DNA from: Lysinibacillus pakistanensis
GTDB lineage: Bacteria; Bacillota; Bacilli; Bacillales_A; Planococcaceae
NCBI GenBank assembly: GCA_001312325.1
Contig: BBDJ01000013.1
Location: forward strand, 1 to 64,000
Direction: 5' to 3'
DNA length: 64,000 bases
Shown: piece by piece, positions 8,382-18,935 of the stretch
Layout: each line of letters begins with the position of its first letter
Numbering within the stretch: the stretch's first letter is position 1
The notes under the pieces: generated by a model
What the model saw: the letters and a program-made list of their open reading frames with translations, nothing else
The model's database searches: none
Told to the model about the DNA's origin: nothing
Position numbers and translations under genes: made by a program

Positions 8382-10101
8382 TCATGGACTTATTAAGTGC
8401 CTTTTTACATACTCCTTCACTTCATCTGCTGTAGAGAGTAGTAAAATGCGCTCAATATGTAGCTTTGATTGCTGCTTTGAAAGCTTAGCAATATGCGCTC
8501 TCGTTTTTAGAATAGAGGAGGCACTCATTGAAAACTCATTTAATCCCAATCCTAGTAAAATTGGTATGGCTATTTCATCTGCCGCCATTTCTCCACACAT
8601 ACCGACCCATTTACCTTGCTGATGGGCTGCAACAATAACATTTTTTTATTAATCTTAAAACGGCTGGATGGTATGGTTGGTATAAGTAAGATACATTTTC
8701 ATTCATGCGGTCTGCCGCTAATGTATATTGAATTAAATCATTTGTTCCAATTGAAAAAAAATCTACTTCCTTAGCAAAAATGTCCGCTATAATAGCTGCT
8801 GATGGGATTTCAATCATTATGCCGATCTCTATGTTTTCAGCTACTAAATAGCCATTATTTTTTTTAAATGTTGCTGCTCCTCCAGAAGAATGGCCTTTGC
8901 TCTTAGAAATTCATCCAAAGTTGCAATCATTGGAAACATTATCTTTAAATGACCATAAACACCTGCCCTTAATAAGGCACGAAGCTGTTCGCGGAAAATA
9001 TCGTGTTGTGTTAAGCTAATTCGAATTGCTCGATAGCCAAGAAAAGGGTTCATTTCTGCTGGTAGTTTTAAATAAGGTAGATGCTTATCACCGCCGATAT
9101 CTAAGGTCCGAACAATTGTTGGCTTTCCCTGCATTTTCTCAAGTACATTTTTATAGGCTTGAAACTGCTCCTCCTCTGAAGGTAGCTCCTGACGTCCCAT
9201 ATATAAAAATTCCGTTCGAAAAAGACCTACACCATCACCACCAGCATTTAGAACCATATCTACGTCCTCTGGTTTGCCAATATTACCGGCTATTTCTATA
9301 GCGCATCCATCAGCGCTAAAGCTTGCCATTGAACGGTACTGGAGAAGCTCTTCATACGCTGCTATGTGCTGTTTGTGTTGTTGCTTGTAAAAGTTTAATA
9401 CTTCTGAGGTAGGGTTCACAATAATTTTGCCATTTGTACCATCTAAAATAATCGGAGTCCCTTGTTGAATAACTTGTGTAGCGTTTTTAGTGCCCACTAC
9501 TGCCGGAATCTCTAATGTTCGTGCCAGTATAGCAGAATGTGACGTTTTACCACCAATATCCGTTATAAACCCCTTTACATACTTCGTATCTAGCATCGCT
9601 GTCATAGAGGGTGTTAAATCTGCTGCAACAATGACAACATCAGAGGTTAAACGATTCATATCTACCATTTCAATGCCTAGCAAATGCCCTAAAATTCGTT
9701 TAGAGACATCTCTGATATCTGCCACTCGCTCCTGCAAATAAATATTGTCTATCCCCTCGAACATCTCGATATACATTTTCGCTACTTCATCTAAGGCATA
9801 CTCAGCATTCATTCCTGATACAATTTTCGACTCAGCTGCTGCAATCATTTCTGGGTCTTCTAACACTAATAAATGTGCCGCAAAAATCGCTGCCTTGTCT
9901 GCACCAAATTTGACCAGAGCAATTTCGTAAATCTCTTGAAGCTCCTTTTTTTGCTTTCCCCCTAGCAGTCTTGAATCTTTCTAGTTCTTCTTGTATATCC
10001 AAAACAGTTACTTTTTCAAACGATAAATCTGGGTCCTTTAAACAATATGCCTTTGCAAAGCTGATGCCATCAGACACTGCTATTCCCTGTATTTCTAGCA
10101 T
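8382..10101 (-). CDS. ptsI: PTS Enzyme I (phosphoenolpyruvate-protein phosphotransferase)
   Basis: About 570 residues over four frame pieces. It starts [19 protein letters not shown]. The swivelling phosphohistidine motif [11 protein letters not shown] is near residue 190. The PEP-binding barrel includes [31 protein letters not shown] and, after a shift, [32 protein letters not shown] and the active-site region [11 protein letters not shown]. Breaks lie at runs 9946-9952, 8858-8865 and 8641-8647. It overlaps the end of ptsH by a few bases. A full HPr/Enzyme I pair inside an amino-sugar cluster is unusual: it is either the sole general PTS of the cell placed here, or a second, dedicated pair. 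Confidence 0.92.
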
Positions 10102-10364
10102 TCCTCACCAATTCCTTTAGAAATGAGTACTTCTGTAACAGTTTGAAAAAGCTTCTCTGCATCAGGACCCTCTGCTGAAATTTCTACAATGCTTCCCGGA
10201 GTTACTCCCTGAGCCATAACACCCATAATTGATTTTAAATTTACTGACTTTTCCTTATATGTTAAGGCAACATCACATTCAAATGGTGTAACAGCAGTTA
10301 CAAGTAATGCTGCAGGTCTAGCATGTAGTCCCTCTGGCGCTGTTATTTTATACATCTTTTTCAT
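10095..10364 (-). CDS. ptsH: Phosphocarrier protein HPr
   Basis: Intact, 89 residues. GLHARPAALLV carries the phosphohistidine (about residue 14). KSVNLKSIMGVM carries the regulatory serine, the site for HPr kinase/phosphorylase, so this copy can act in CcpA-type catabolite control and is not a Crh- or NPr-like variant. The start has a good GGAGG upstream. It overlaps the start of ptsI and is 20 bases downstream of the SIS gene. Confidence 0.94.
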   Translation of the reverse strand: MKKMYKITAPEGLHARPAALLVTAVTPFECDVALTYKEKSVNLKSIMGVMAQGVTPGSIVEISAEGPDAEKLFQTVTEVLISKGIGEEC

Positions 10365-10383
10365 CGATATCCCCTCCGTTTTT

Positions 10384-11102
10384 TCAATTAAAATTAATCC
10401 GATGTTGATAATTAGCTATCAAAGCCTCATTATGAGACCGATTGGATTCAACATTATTACTTTCAAAAACTGGTAATACACAACCTTCGCTTGCCATATT
10501 CTTTATCACTTCTCCAAATAATGCATTTAAAATAAATGACCCAATTACTGTGGAAGCGGGTGCAAACTGTATTTTATTGTAGCTTAGAACACCATCGCCT
10601 ATTGGTGTATGCGTATTGATCATTATATCCACAATTTCCTCTAAACGTTTTCCACTTGGATGGCGTGATGGCTGATTATGATATTTAAGAGACTGTAGTG
10701 ATATAACAACTACCCCTGATTGTTTCGCTAGAAGAGCTGCATCTATTGGGGCAGGATTTCGACCAGAAGTTGAGATAACGATACATACATCATTTTCATG
10801 AAAGTCAAATTGCTCCTTATACTGCTCAATAATCGTCGGATCCTTTTCATTTTTGGATGATGTTAATGCACCTGCATGTAATGTTAAAGGTTCAATAATG
10901 ATTGGGCGTACGGGTACAAGCCCCCCGCACGATAAAATGCATCCTGGGCCAAAAGTTGAGAATGACCACAGCCAAATAATTGCACAATACCACCAAGTTG
11001 AAGCCGTTCCACAATTAACTGTGCAGCTTCCGCTATTTGAGCATGTTCTTGCTCTTGCACGGTTTGCATTAGCTTTTGTATTTCTAGAAAGTATGCATAC
11101 AT
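10384..11102 (-). CDS. SIS-domain phosphosugar protein, COG4821 type
   Basis: About 240 residues, one frame break at a 6-C run (10921-10926) that should be 7. The sugar-phosphate pocket signatures are visible: IVQLFGCGHSQLLAQDAFYR near residues 33-52 and CIVISTSGRNPAPIDAALLA near the middle. This length and layout match the uncharacterised COG4821/UPF0309 family and are shorter than MurQ etherase (about 300 residues) or NagB-like deaminases. In Bacillus nagB sits between nagA and nagR; here this gene follows nagR. It is therefore a candidate isomerase, deaminase or etherase of the pathway. The reaction is unknown. Confidence 0.75.
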
Positions 11103-11106
11103 AGAA

Positions 11107-11842
11107 TCACCTTTTAATTTCACTAATGAATTTGTAACGATCAGCTCGATAAGTACTACGCACAAGCTCAAACGGAACGCCATCAGATAAATAACTTGTA
11201 CGTTTAATAATTAAGACAGGTGCTGTATGATTAATTTGCAAAAATTTACTATCTTCTTTTGTAACAATAGCTGCCTCCATTTGTTGAATGGCATTGCCAA
11301 TTTTTTTGATGGAACTTTGCTTCAATCAAGGCATACAAAGACCCCATAATTTTCTTTTCATCTAGCTCTGGATACACTTTTACTGGAATATATGTTCTTT
11401 CGATTGCCATTGGCTTAGAATCCGCATTACGAATTCGTACTACAAAGAATACCTCTTCGCCAGGCTCTAACATTAAATCTCCTGCCACATCAACTGGGGG
11501 TACAATTTTTTCAAATCGAAGAACTCTACTGCTAGGTTCCATCCCTCTAGCTCTCATGTCCTCAGTGAAACTCGTTAATCCCTTTAATGGTTGCTCTAAT
11601 TTTGGATTAGCTACATAGGTGCCTCTTCCTTTTTCTCGGTACAGTAAGCCACTATTCACTAAGTTTGTAATAGATTGACGCACAGTCATTCTACTGACAT
11701 CAAATTGCGTTGAAAGCTCACGTTCAGAGGGAATGTTTTCTCCAATCTTGTATTCTTCTAAATAAATGCGTTGTTTAATAATCTCTTCTATTTGTATATA
11801 GATAGGTATATGAGAATTTTTATCTAACAAGTCTTGCACCAT
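11107..11842 (-). CDS. nagR: GntR/HutC-family repressor, NagR-like
   Basis: About 244 residues. The N-terminal winged helix has IPSERELSTQFDVSRMTVRQ, the GntR recognition helix. The C-terminal UTRA effector domain runs from about residue 80, with GEEVFFVVRIRNADSKPMAIE and, after a shift at the 7-T run 11301-11307, APVLIIKRTSYLSDG. NagR proteins bind GlcNAc-6-phosphate or glucosamine-6-phosphate and repress nag genes. The start is the ATG at 11842, 19 bases after the nagA stop. Palindromes of the NagR type precede nagA and the PTS unit. Confidence 0.88.
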
Positions 11843-11861
11843 CCTTATCGCCTCTTTACTT

Positions 11862-13019
11862 TCATTTCTCAAATACAACTTTACCCTGACAAATAGTTTT
11901 TTGCACATTTAATTTTTCATCAAGTAATACAAAATCTGCATCAAAGCCTTCCATGATACGTCCCTTAGTTGTAAGCTTTAATTGCTCAGCAGCATTTGTA
12001 GAGGACATTGCAACAATTTCCTGCCATGAGCAATTTGTGATCGCTTTCATATTTTTTTACTGCTTGTTCCATCGTTAACACGCTGCCAGCTAAAGCGCCA
12101 TTAGACAAATGTGCCCAGCCTTGGAAACATGAACGGTTTGACCTCCTAAATCAAAATCACCGTACTGTAAGCCTTTCGCCCGCATCGCATCGGTAATTAA
12201 AATGATTCCTTTAGCTCCCTTAGACCGATACGCTAGTTTGACAGCCTGAGGATGACTATGCACAAAATCTGCAATGATCTCGACCTTCACTGCATCCTCT
12301 ACTAACACACCTCCAACGACACCCGGATTACGGTGATGAAAAGGACGCATTTGATTATATAAATGTGTAGCCTGGCTTACACCCAATTCAACTGCCCTCT
12401 CCACATCCTCAATGGTTGCATCAGAATGCCCTATAGAGGGAATTATCTGTGAGCCCCTTAATGATTCAAGAAAGGCAAAGCTCCTTCTACCTCAGGGGCA
12501 ATCGTTATTTGTTTGATACGTTGGTTACTTATTTTTTTGCCATGCTGCAAATTGTTCGATGGAGGGTAATATAATGTATTCAACTGGCTGTGCACCTGCC
12601 CTTTTTTTTGAAACATATGGTCCCTCTACATGAACTCCTAGTAAGCATGCTTCATCTTCATTATTTTCAAAAAGTGCAATATTGGCTAAAGCGCTTTCAA
12701 TTGCTTCTATTGATTGTGTCATTGTAGTAGCAAGAAAGCCTGTTACTCCCTCTTTTACTAAAGAACGAGCTATCTGATGTAAGGCAGATGGGGTGGCATC
12801 CATCGTATCGTGACCAGCAGAACCATGAATATGCATATCTATATAGCCAGGAAGCAAGAACCAATTTTTATCTTTGCCATCAATATAATGCTCAGCACGG
12901 TCGGATAATGCGTGACTTATTTTTCTGATTTTACCATTGTTAATCAGCAAGTCGCCCTTATACGGCAGCTTATCGTGATTAACTATCGTAACATTTGAAA
13001 TTAATAGTGTCCCCTTCAA
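11862..13019 (-). CDS. nagA: N-acetylglucosamine-6-phosphate deacetylase
   Basis: Amidohydrolase of about 385 residues that converts GlcNAc-6-phosphate to glucosamine-6-phosphate. The metal motif PGYIDMHIHGSAGHDTMDA is near residue 60, LGVHVEGPYVSKKRAGA near 135, THLYNQMRPFHHRNPGVVG and ILITDAMRAKGL later, and the tail ends GRIMEGFDADFVLLD. Four frame breaks are needed: a 7-T run at 12532-12538, a missing base near 12478, one near 12110 and a 7-T run near 12052-12058. The sequence on each side is uniformly NagA-like, so I take them as reading errors. It is the first gene of its unit, behind the operator at 13085-13106. Confidence 0.92.
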
Positions 13020-13084
13020 TGAGTCACCCCCTTTATTCCCCTATGAAGGAGTATTGCTAAAGCAAACAAGCTACCAATATTTAT

Positions 13085-13106
13085 TTGGTATAGTTGTCTA
13101 TACCAA
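13085..13106. promoter_or_regulatory. NagR operator upstream of nagA
   Basis: TTGGTATAG (13085-13093) and CTATACCAA (13098-13106) form a perfect 9-bp inverted repeat around TTGT, about 65 bases before nagA. On the minus strand it contains ATTGGTATAGACAAC, very close to the Bacillus dre sequence for NagR/YvoA. Confidence 0.8.
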
Positions 13107-13218
13107 TTATATGATGCTTTCATAAAAATAAAAAGTAATTTTTTTCATATTTTCTAAATTTTTCTTTAAATTATAATTATTCACTAGCCTATCGATGAAA
13201 TTATTGTTTTGGGGCAAT

Positions 13219-13243
13219 AAAAAAAAGAGCAATACACGCTCCT
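13219..13243 (-). terminator. Terminator of the 6S RNA
   Basis: GAGC, a 7-base loop, GCTC and then eight T residues on the minus strand. Confidence 0.75.
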
Positions 13244-13396
13244 TTTGTTTCACTTTGTATGGACGAATCCCGATTGTGCAGCAATGCCAAGAAACATTCG
13301 TTTTGAACCCGCAAGTCGCAGGGGGGTGCCCGCTTTGCAGTTTTAAACGTCCCGCTCCTTGTTAGGGCATGTTTGCGACTACAAAATGAAGGCTCC
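13222..13396 (-). ncRNA. ssrS: 6S RNA (regulator of RNA polymerase holoenzyme)
   Basis: The minus strand holds the conserved central features of Bacillus 6S-1: CCTAACAAGGAG, GGGCACCC, CCTGCGACTTGCGGGTTCAA. The ends close: TTCATTTTGTA near the 5' end pairs over 11 positions with TACAAAGTGAA (13249-13259), one of them G-U. A TATAGA (13401-13406) provides a -10 box just before the start. The RNA ends at a GAGC/GCTC hairpin followed by T8 (13219-13240). Its place downstream of aspS matches my memory of Bacillus bsrA. It mimics an open promoter and sequesters sigma-A polymerase. Confidence 0.85.
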
Positions 13397-13546
13397 CAAT
13401 TCTATAATGTTCGGTCAAAACTGTTAAGTAGAATCAGCAGATAAACAAACACATCAGGATTCGTATTACAGTTATCATAACACCATATTTCAGATAATTC
13501 AAACGATTTTTCGTTAAAAAAATTTAAATTTCTGCGAAAACACAAA

Positions 13547-13594
13547 AAAATACCTAGATTCCCAACATTTTTTTGCTAGAGAATCCAGGTATTT
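13547..13594 (-). terminator. Terminator of the hisS-aspS unit
   Basis: AAATACCTGGATTC pairs with GAATCTAGGTATTT and is followed by a T run on the minus strand, 12 bases past the aspS stop. Confidence 0.8.
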
Positions 13595-13605
13595 AGAAGT
13601 ACTAA

Positions 13606-15376
13606 TTATCTTTTAAATGCTTTAATTGCTAAATTTAACTCATCCAATTGCTCTGTAGAAACAGCACTTGGTGCACTAGTTAATAAGCAGCTAGCACTTG
13701 CTGTTTTCGGGAATGCAATTGTATCACGTAAATTGTTGCGGCCTGCTAGTAACATAACAAAGCGGTCAAGACCAAATGCTAGGCCTGCATGTGGTGGTAC
13801 ACCGTATTCAAATGCTTCTAATAGATAGCCAAATTGTGCTCTTGCTTCCTCTTCTGAGAAACCAAGTAATGCAAACATTTTTTTCCTGTAGCTCACGTTC
13901 ATAAATACGTAGTGAGCCTCCACCAAGTTCATAGCCGTTTAGTACAATGTCGTATGCTTGTGCACGGACAGCAGAAGGATCCGTTTCCATTAAAGGAATA
14001 TCCTCATCAAATGGACGTGTAAACGGATGATGTGCTGCTTTATAGCGACCGTCTTCCTCAGAGTATTCTAATAACGGCCAATCTGTGATCCATAGGAAGG
14101 CAAATTGTGATTCATCAATTAAGTCTAAGTCATGGCCTAATTTCGTACGAAGTGCACCAAGAGAAGCTGCTACAACAGATGCTTGATCAGCAACAAATAC
14201 AAGAATATCTCCAACCTCTGCTTTCATACGCTCCATTAATGCACTTGCTAATGCCTCGTCAAAGAATTTCGCAATCGGACCATTTAAGCCTTCCTCTGTT
14301 ACCTTTAACCAAGCAAGACCTTTTGCTCCATAAATACCAACGAATTTTGTTAATTCATCCATATCTTTACGAGAGTATCTTTCTGCAGCACCTTTAATAT
14401 TAATACTTTTTACTTGTTTTCCTTGAGCTACTGTATCAGCGAATACTTTAAAGCTACAGCCATCAAAAATATCATTTAAAGCAACAAGCTCTAAGCCAAA
14501 GCGTACGTCAGGCTTATCAGAGCCGTAGCGGTCCATCGCCTCTTGATATTTCATGCGTTGGAATGGAGCAGGTATTTCAATCCCTTTAACTTCCTTCATA
14601 ACAGCTTGGATTAAGCGTTCATTCATTTCTAAAACTTCTTCTTGTGTTAAAAAGCTTGTTTCAATATCGACCTGTGTAAACTCTGGCTGGCGGTCTGCAC
14701 GTAGGTCTTCATCACGGAAGCAGCGTGCGATTTGGAAATATTTCTCAAATCCTGCAACCATTAATAATTGCTTAAATAGCTGTGGTGATTGTGGTAATGC
14801 ATAAAATTCACCTTCATGGACACGTGATGGTACTAAATAATCGCGAGCCCCCTCTGGAGAAGATTTCGTTAAAATTGGTGTCTCCACCTCTAGGAAGTCT
14901 TCGTTTTGTAAGAAATTGCGAATTGTACGTGTAACATCTGAACGTAGCTTAAATGTATCATACATAACTGGACGACGAAGGTCTAAATAACGGTATTTTA
15001 AACGTAAATCTTCTGAAACATCTGTGCGGTCCTCAATTTGGAATGGAGGTGTTTTTGCTGTATTAATAACAGTTAATTTCGATGCCTCTACCTCAATTTT
15101 TCCATTTGGCACATTTGGGTTAATTTGATCTTCTGCTCGAAGAATAACTGTCCCTTCCACTTCAATGACATATTCACTACGTACTTTATCTGCTAAAGCA
15201 TGTGCCTCAGCAACATCAGGACTGAAAACAACCTGTGTTATGCCTGTACGATCACGTAAATCAATAAAAATTAAACCACCTAGGTCTCGGCGGCGTTGTA
15301 CCCAACCTTTTAATACAACTTTTTCGCCTTGTAACCGTTCTGATAATTCGTTACTAGCATGTGTTCTTGTAGCCAT
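13606..15376 (-). CDS. aspS: Aspartyl-tRNA synthetase
   Basis: Class II synthetase of the bacterial type, about 590 residues. The N-terminal OB fold has [21 protein letters not shown]. Motif 2 is seen as [20 protein letters not shown]. The bacterial GAD insertion lies in the middle. Motif 3 [15 protein letters not shown] is near the C-terminus. The frame breaks at a 7-T run (13878-13884); with 6 it joins [18 protein letters not shown]. It follows hisS and shares the T-box at 16862-17151. Whether it also charges tRNA-Asn depends on gatCAB or asnS elsewhere. Confidence 0.96.
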
Positions 15377-15490
15377 TTATTTAGTTCCTCCAAATAATCT
15401 TTATTTATGTAGCATTCATTCCTATAAACTGTGGAATAATGCCTCTTGATTGTCCATCATTGCTAGTGATGATTTTTTTTTAGATGAAAT

Positions 15491-16759
15491 TTATGATTGC
15501 TGTAATAGGTAATTCACTAATGCTGAAAATTCAACTTTTTGTTGTTCGCCTGACTGCATATGCTTAATAGTTGCAGCTTGCTCCTCCAGCTCTGTGTCAC
15601 CTAATACAATTGTATACTTAGCGCCTAAACGATCTGCGGATTTCATTTGTGCCTTCATTTTGCGATCCAAATAATCCATCTCCGTAGCAATGCCCTTCGC
15701 ACGGAAGGTACTTGTTAATTCAACTGCCTTTAGCTTTGCTTCATCACCCATAGCAATCATATAGACATCAAGACCTGATGCTGTGTCTAATTCAACTCCC
15801 TCAGCTTCAAGAGCTAGTAAAAGACGCTCAATACTTAATGCAAAACCGATTCCCGGTACATCTGGTCCACCAATTTCTTCGACAAGCCCATTGTAGCGCC
15901 CTCCACCACAAAGAGTCGTAATGGCGCCAAAGCCAGAAGCTGTTGACATAATTTCAAATGTCGTATGGTTGTAATAATCAAGACTCTTACTAGGTTTGGA
16001 TCAACCTCATATGAAATACCTAGAATATCCAAATACGCTTTAACTTGAGCGAAATAAGCTGCTGATTCCTCCGTTAGGAAATCCGTTAATGCTGGTGCGG
16101 ATTTCATTAAAGGATGCTCGCGGTCTACCTTACAGTCTAGGATGCGCAATGGGTTTTTTTTGTAATCGATTTTGACAATCTGTACAAAATTCATGAATAT
16201 GTGGTTCAAAATGCTGGAGCAATGCCGTACGATGTGTATCACGTGTAACTTTATCTCCAAGTGAGTTGATGACTAATTTTAAATCCTTTAAGCCTGCTGA
16301 TTCATAGACATCCATAGCTAGTGCAATCACTTCGGCATCAATAGCTGGATCAGCTGAACCAATTGCCTCCACGCCAAATTGTACAAATTGACGATAACGC
16401 CCAGCTTGTTGACGCTCATAACGGAACATTGGACCTAAATAGGATAACTTAACTGGCTGGTCTGGGGCACCGAACATTTTATGCTCAACATAAGCACGGA
16501 CTACACCAGCTGTATTTTCAGGACGAAGCGTCAATGATCGCCCTCCACGATCCTCAAAGGTATACATTTCTTTTTGCACAACATCTGTTGTTTCACCAAC
16601 ACCACGTGCAAATAAATCTGTTTGCTCAAAAATAGGTGTACGGATTTCGTTGTACCGATAAACATGACAAATATCTCGAATAATCGCCTCGACTTTTTGC
16701 CATTTTTCTGATTGCCCCGGCAATATATCCTGCGTCCCACGTGGTACTTTAAAACTCAT
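15491..16759 (-). CDS. hisS: Histidyl-tRNA synthetase
   Basis: Class II synthetase, about 422 residues, beginning [20 protein letters not shown]. Motif 2 is [17 protein letters not shown]. The two histidine-specific motifs follow: LVR(G)[10 protein letters not shown], where the missing G near 15982 breaks the frame, and the region around [14 protein letters not shown]. The anticodon-binding domain covers the last 100 residues. A second break is the 8-T run 16154-16161 (should be 7), after which it reads [15 protein letters not shown]. It is the first gene of the hisS-aspS unit behind a T-box. Confidence 0.95.
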
Positions 16760-16861
16760 GTAATTACCTCCTCTATTATTACTTATGAAAATTTTGAGTG
16801 TCTGCTTGTTAACCTAACCGTTTTTTTCCTCTGGATTGTGCGAGCTCCATATCTTTTAGAA

Positions 16862-17151
16862 ATAAAAAAAGCTCTCGCCACCTTGCATATTGCAAGGGAC
16901 GAGAGCTATAGAAGCTTCCGCGGTTCCACCCTAGTTGACGCGTCTAATAACGAGCGTCCTCCTCATAATCGGATAACGGCCGATTCCGTTTTTTTCCTAC
17001 TAAGCATTACTTTTCAGAAAAAAAGCCTCTCAAGTGTTGTTCACGTTATACATTTTTGTAGGAAAGATTGCAGCCTAGGTCTTCCCCTCTCTTTTCCAAT
17101 AGAGGTACACGTTACTTGCTTGGTCATAAGCAGTAAATCATTTTTTGATTA
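16862..17151 (-). promoter_or_regulatory. T-box riboswitch of hisS-aspS
   Basis: The antiterminator T-box AGGGTGGAACCGCGG is at 16918-16932 on the minus strand. It is followed by a strong terminator stem (AGCTCTCG with CGAGAGCT, then T7) at 16862-16908. Upstream, stem I shows the AGAGAG bulge element and CAAGT/ACTTG pairing. The 3' side of the specifier loop reads GTGAACAACACTTG, from which AAC or CAC could be the specifier; I cannot choose. Uncharged tRNA binding would favour antitermination. Confidence 0.92.
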
Positions 17152-17157
17152 CCCTTT

Positions 17158-17186
17158 ATGTTAGTCACAACGAATGACAATGTCAA
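17158..17186 (-). promoter_or_regulatory. Sigma-A promoter of hisS-aspS
   Basis: TTGACA (17181-17186), a 17-base spacer and TAACAT (17158-17163) on the minus strand, placing the transcript start near 17151 at the T-box leader. Confidence 0.75.
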
Positions 17187-17300
17187 CTGTTTTTGTATTT
17201 TTCACGAAACAGTTACGAAAACAACAAATTCCATTACCATTTTCCCACGAATTCTATTACTAAAGCATGGTAAAATAGCACAAGGAATAGGAGGAATCTG

Positions 17301-18877
17301 ATGAGAACAAAACTTTTACATATCATGATTATCTTCGTGCTAATATTAACGATTGCCATTCCAAGTAAAATTAATGGTCAAAGGGCGTTTGCTGACACCA
17401 GTGATTTAAAAGTGACGGGGTCGATTCTTCATTTACGTGAGGGACCAGGACTGTCCTACCCCATTATTACGACGTTAGAAGAAGGTGATTCTTTAACTTC
17501 TATAGCTCGAGAAGGAGACTGGATTCAAGTAAAAGCAGGCAATGACGAAGGTTGGGTAGCATCATGGCTGACTGCACCTATAAATGCTAAACAAACCATT
17601 GATAAAACTATCATTTCACAGGTTGATCGTCTTAATATTCGCACTGAGCCCGATATTTCTTCGGCGGTTCTTGGGCAACTATCAACAGGGAACCAAGCGA
17701 ATCTGATTGAAGAAAGTGGCGAATGGGCGAAAATCGATTGGAACGGGCTAGTTGGCTGGGTTTCAACCGATTATGTAACCATTAATAATATACCTGAAAA
17801 AAAAGCTGATTCTGATAAACCTGTCATTGAAGTATCTACAAAAAAAGATGAACAAGGATACAACATTTACAGTGCTAGTAGATACACTGAATGTTCGAAA
17901 AAAAGCCAGATTTAAATGCCAAGAAAGTAGGTTCTGTTAAAAAGGGACAAGCCTTTAAAGTATTAGCCCAAGAACACAATTGGGTACAAATTCAGTACAA
18001 TAAGAAAATAACTGGCTGGGTATATAGTTTTTATGGAACATTTTCAAATGTAGAAAAAAACTAAATCCACATCTTCCTCATCTACAGAGTTGGAATCTGT
18101 GACAATTATCTATAATGGGACAAACTTACGGACAGATGCAACTACAACAGCTGAGGTTGTAGAACGTGTAGATGCTGGCAAAAGCTATCCTATTGTGGGC
18201 GCGAAAGATGATTTTTATGAAATACAATTAGGTGACAAAACAGCATTTGTAGCGAATTGGGTCGTGACTACTACCTCCAACAAAGCTGTAACGACTAAAA
18301 AGAATACCTCTGAGCCTCGTAAAAAAAGGAACGTTAAATGGGCTTACAATTGTGGTCGATGCTGGACATGGTGGTAATGATCATGGCACCACGGGACAAC
18401 GAGGAACGGATGAGAAGGAAATCACATTAAAAACTGCTTCTCTGCTTGCTTCTAAGTTAAGGGCAGCTGGTGCCAACGTTGTGATGACTAGAGAATCGGA
18501 TGAATATGTAGCACTCCGAAAACGTGTCTCTATAGCCCATCAGCATGAGGCAGATGCTTTTATTAGTATTCATTACGATGCAACGGACGATAGCTCCATT
18601 AATGGCTTTACATCATACTATATGAACAGTAACCAAAAGGCTCTTGCAGAGGCCATTCATAATGGGCTGTCCAGCAAAATAGATTTAAGAGATCGTGGAG
18701 CTCAGCAAGGGAATTTTTTTAGTACTACGAGAAAATCGGCAAAAAGCTATCCTTCTTGAATTAGGCTTCTTAAGTAATGCTAGTGAGGAACGTGTCGTGA
18801 CAACAGCAAAATTCAGAGAACAAGCAAGTCTGGGGATTTATCAAGGCATCTTAAATTATTTTAATGAAGGCAATTAA
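17301..18877 (+). CDS. Secreted N-acetylmuramoyl-L-alanine amidase with SH3b repeats (YrvJ-like)
   Basis: About 525 residues. A signal peptide (MRTKLLHIMIIFVLILTIAI) is followed by four bacterial SH3 repeats, each with an LNIRTEP- or LHLREGP-type core and a GWV or FVANWV end. The C-terminal amidase_3 domain has the zinc ligands in VVDAGHGGNDHG, EKEITL and SIHYDA, and the catalytic Glu in LLELGFLSN. Breaks at A runs near 17830, 17900, 18055 and 18325 and at a T run near 18714 all resolve with one base. It cleaves the MurNAc-L-Ala bond outside the cell. The position upstream of hisS, divergent, is conserved with Bacillus yrvJ. Confidence 0.9.
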
Positions 18878-18883
18878 CATCAA

Positions 18884-18930
18884 AAAGCTGTGCAGATAGA
18901 AGATATCAATCTACTCTTCTGCACAGCCTT
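18884..18930. terminator. Bidirectional terminator between the amidase and YfcC genes
   Basis: AAAAGCTGTGCAGA pairs with TCTGCACAGCCTTTT across a 19-base loop, with A/T tails on both sides between two convergent genes. Confidence 0.8.
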
Positions 18931-18935
18931 TTCTT

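Noticed and set aside
14107..14397. Plus-strand open frame inside aspS
   Set aside because: Antisense shadow, Leu/Gln-rich, no ribosome site, and aspS on the other strand is unmistakable.
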